A stretch of DNA of 64,000 bases. Source: Maylandia zebra (Eukaryota > Chordata > Actinopteri > Cichliformes > Cichlidae). Below the pieces are notes generated by a model. The model did not search any database, was not told where the DNA came from, and was given only the letters and a program-made list of their open reading frames with translations. A program made the position numbers and the translations under genes. Positions 62,798 through 64,000 of this stretch are shown piece by piece (the stretch's first letter is position 1; each line of letters starts with the position of its first letter). Where the stretch lies: assembly GCF_041146795.1 (NCBI RefSeq), contig NC_135185.1:28641529-28705528 (forward strand), in the 5' to 3' direction.

Positions 62798-64000
62798 GCT
62801 GTCAATGAGCACAACTTGAAGCAACATTCATTATTCTGCAAAAACTTGAAAATTGCAATAATATTATAAAGTGAGTGTCGAATTTTTGTATAAAACTGCA
62901 GATATGCTTTTTAGCTCTGCAGAATGGCTTACATTTGGAGTCAGTCTCAAGTGGCCACTGTATGAGCTACAGTTTTAGTTTTCTTTCTGAGCCCTTGAGG
63001 GTTTCAGCTTGATGAAAACCAGCCACATTTTGCTCAGTACATGGTATTAGGCAGCTAAGAAGTTTTTGCTTTGATTGAACTTTTAAAGACAAAGGAGCAA
63101 ATCCATGCCTTGCTTCTGGAAATTGACAAGATGTGAAAATGTAAGTCAAAAATTGCATTGGTTTGCACATCCACAGGAATCTAGAGCGCTTTTTATCATA
63201 CGTAACTCACTAAATAACAAGTCTATATGTACACTGTCAAGCATCAAATGCAGGCCTGTGCTAATATCGACCAGGTTCTGCAGGATGTCAGCGATTGCTC
63301 CACTCTCACATCCTGTTTGCCCTTCTTAATTGAGCAGTCAGGGACATGGTGACAGAATTGCGTGACTCTGATCACGATTACAGCTCCTGAGTCACTAAGA
63401 GAGAGACGGAGGCATAGTGCAAGATAGTTTAATAAAATTCATTTTCACACCATCTGTACCACTGCCAGATTAATGAATGCATACACAGAGAAGAACAGCA
63501 TGTTTCTAAAGTAGGTTTTCAGCTCCAAATTTGATGCGTTGAACATGAGATTTTTCTTAGTTCAGGAAGAACAAAAAAAAGTTTCAGAGATAACATTAAG
63601 GATTTATGAGTGACCACGTGCTCAAATATAGCTGCTAATGCATGTATGTTCCTGTGATCTGCCTGGCTGATTCTTTGAACACATTACCTGATTCCTTGAA
63701 CTGGGTCATTTACAATCGTAAATGTAAAACTCGGTCACCCATAAATGTTTATTGCCGGTACTAGGGCTGCAGTCAAAACCAATCAGTCAAAGCCAATCAG
63801 TGTCGCAAGACTTTTCTGCATTTGCGACATTAAAAAAAAAAGAAAAAAAAAAGCTTTTTAAAGACCAGTTAATCTCAATATTGAATGTAGGCTGCATAAC
63901 CTGTGAAATTCTGTGTCAAATATTTTGAGTAACAAATTATTTTTTGGTTATTTAACAGCCAAAATAGAACAATAAATATTAATATTAGCCATGCAATTGC

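Larger units (their letters stand above)
60141..64000 (-). other. itpk1 intron continuing to the right edge, no exon seen
   Basis: The exon at 60023-60140 begins in phase 0 at the residue matching human EYIDAHPE, so the preceding exon should end in ...CAG|gt. I looked for it on the minus strand here and found none, so the 5' exons are outside the window. The stretch has an (AC)n run and a double hairpin. Confidence 0.6.

Noticed and set aside
63190-63350. Minus-strand stretch resembling ...ADILQNLVDI... as a missing itpk1 exon
   Set aside because: It does not match any ITPK1 N-terminal sequence, has no suitable splice sites and is interrupted in frame.

Overview
The window is vertebrate nuclear DNA, almost certainly from a ray-finned (teleost, probably percomorph) fish. 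The genes are split into many small exons with GT/AG introns, every recognisable protein is close to its vertebrate orthologue, and the interspersed repeats are typical of fish: a Rex3 LINE, Tc1-like, PIF/Harbinger and hAT transposons, and a Penelope-like remnant. No retrovirus, LTR element, Polinton, CRISPR array or bacterial feature was seen. All exon coordinates were worked out by hand from splice sites, reading phase and remembered orthologue sequence; no alignment was run.

Layout: (1) 478-3860 (+), the 3' half of a cysteine-rich type I membrane protein that I cannot name. A young, 5'-truncated Rex3 LINE (4462-6273) lies just beyond its poly(A) signals. (2) 8837-12880 (+), mrpl35, whose second intron holds a Tc1-like transposon that was itself split by a PIF/Harbinger element. 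(3) 12.9-17.7 kb, a gene-poor stretch with a second Tc1 copy and a 219-bp hAT MITE. (4) 17765-23262 (-), reep1. (5) 25773-27732 (-), chmp3. (6) 29736-37434 (+), hspa4l, behind a promoter with an HSE-like site, four CCAAT boxes and a GC box. (7) 38914-44884 (+), plk4. (8) 48498-60140 (-), the last seven coding exons of itpk1, whose 5' exons lie beyond the right edge.

The genes do not form one pathway. They cover mitochondrial translation (mrpl35), ER tubule shaping (reep1), ESCRT-III (chmp3), cytosolic Hsp70 nucleotide exchange (hspa4l), centriole duplication (plk4) and inositol phosphate metabolism (itpk1). What links them is chromosomal history. mrpl35-reep1-chmp3 matches human 2p11.2 (without KDM3A here), hspa4l-plk4 matches human 4q28, and itpk1 matches human 14q32.

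The strongest unusual signals are the Harbinger-into-Tc1 nest, which has a paralogous empty site inside the same window; several transposons with perfect target-site duplications; the hspa4l promoter; and a conserved itpk1 C-terminal tail outside the kinase fold. I did not find a convincing new biological system.
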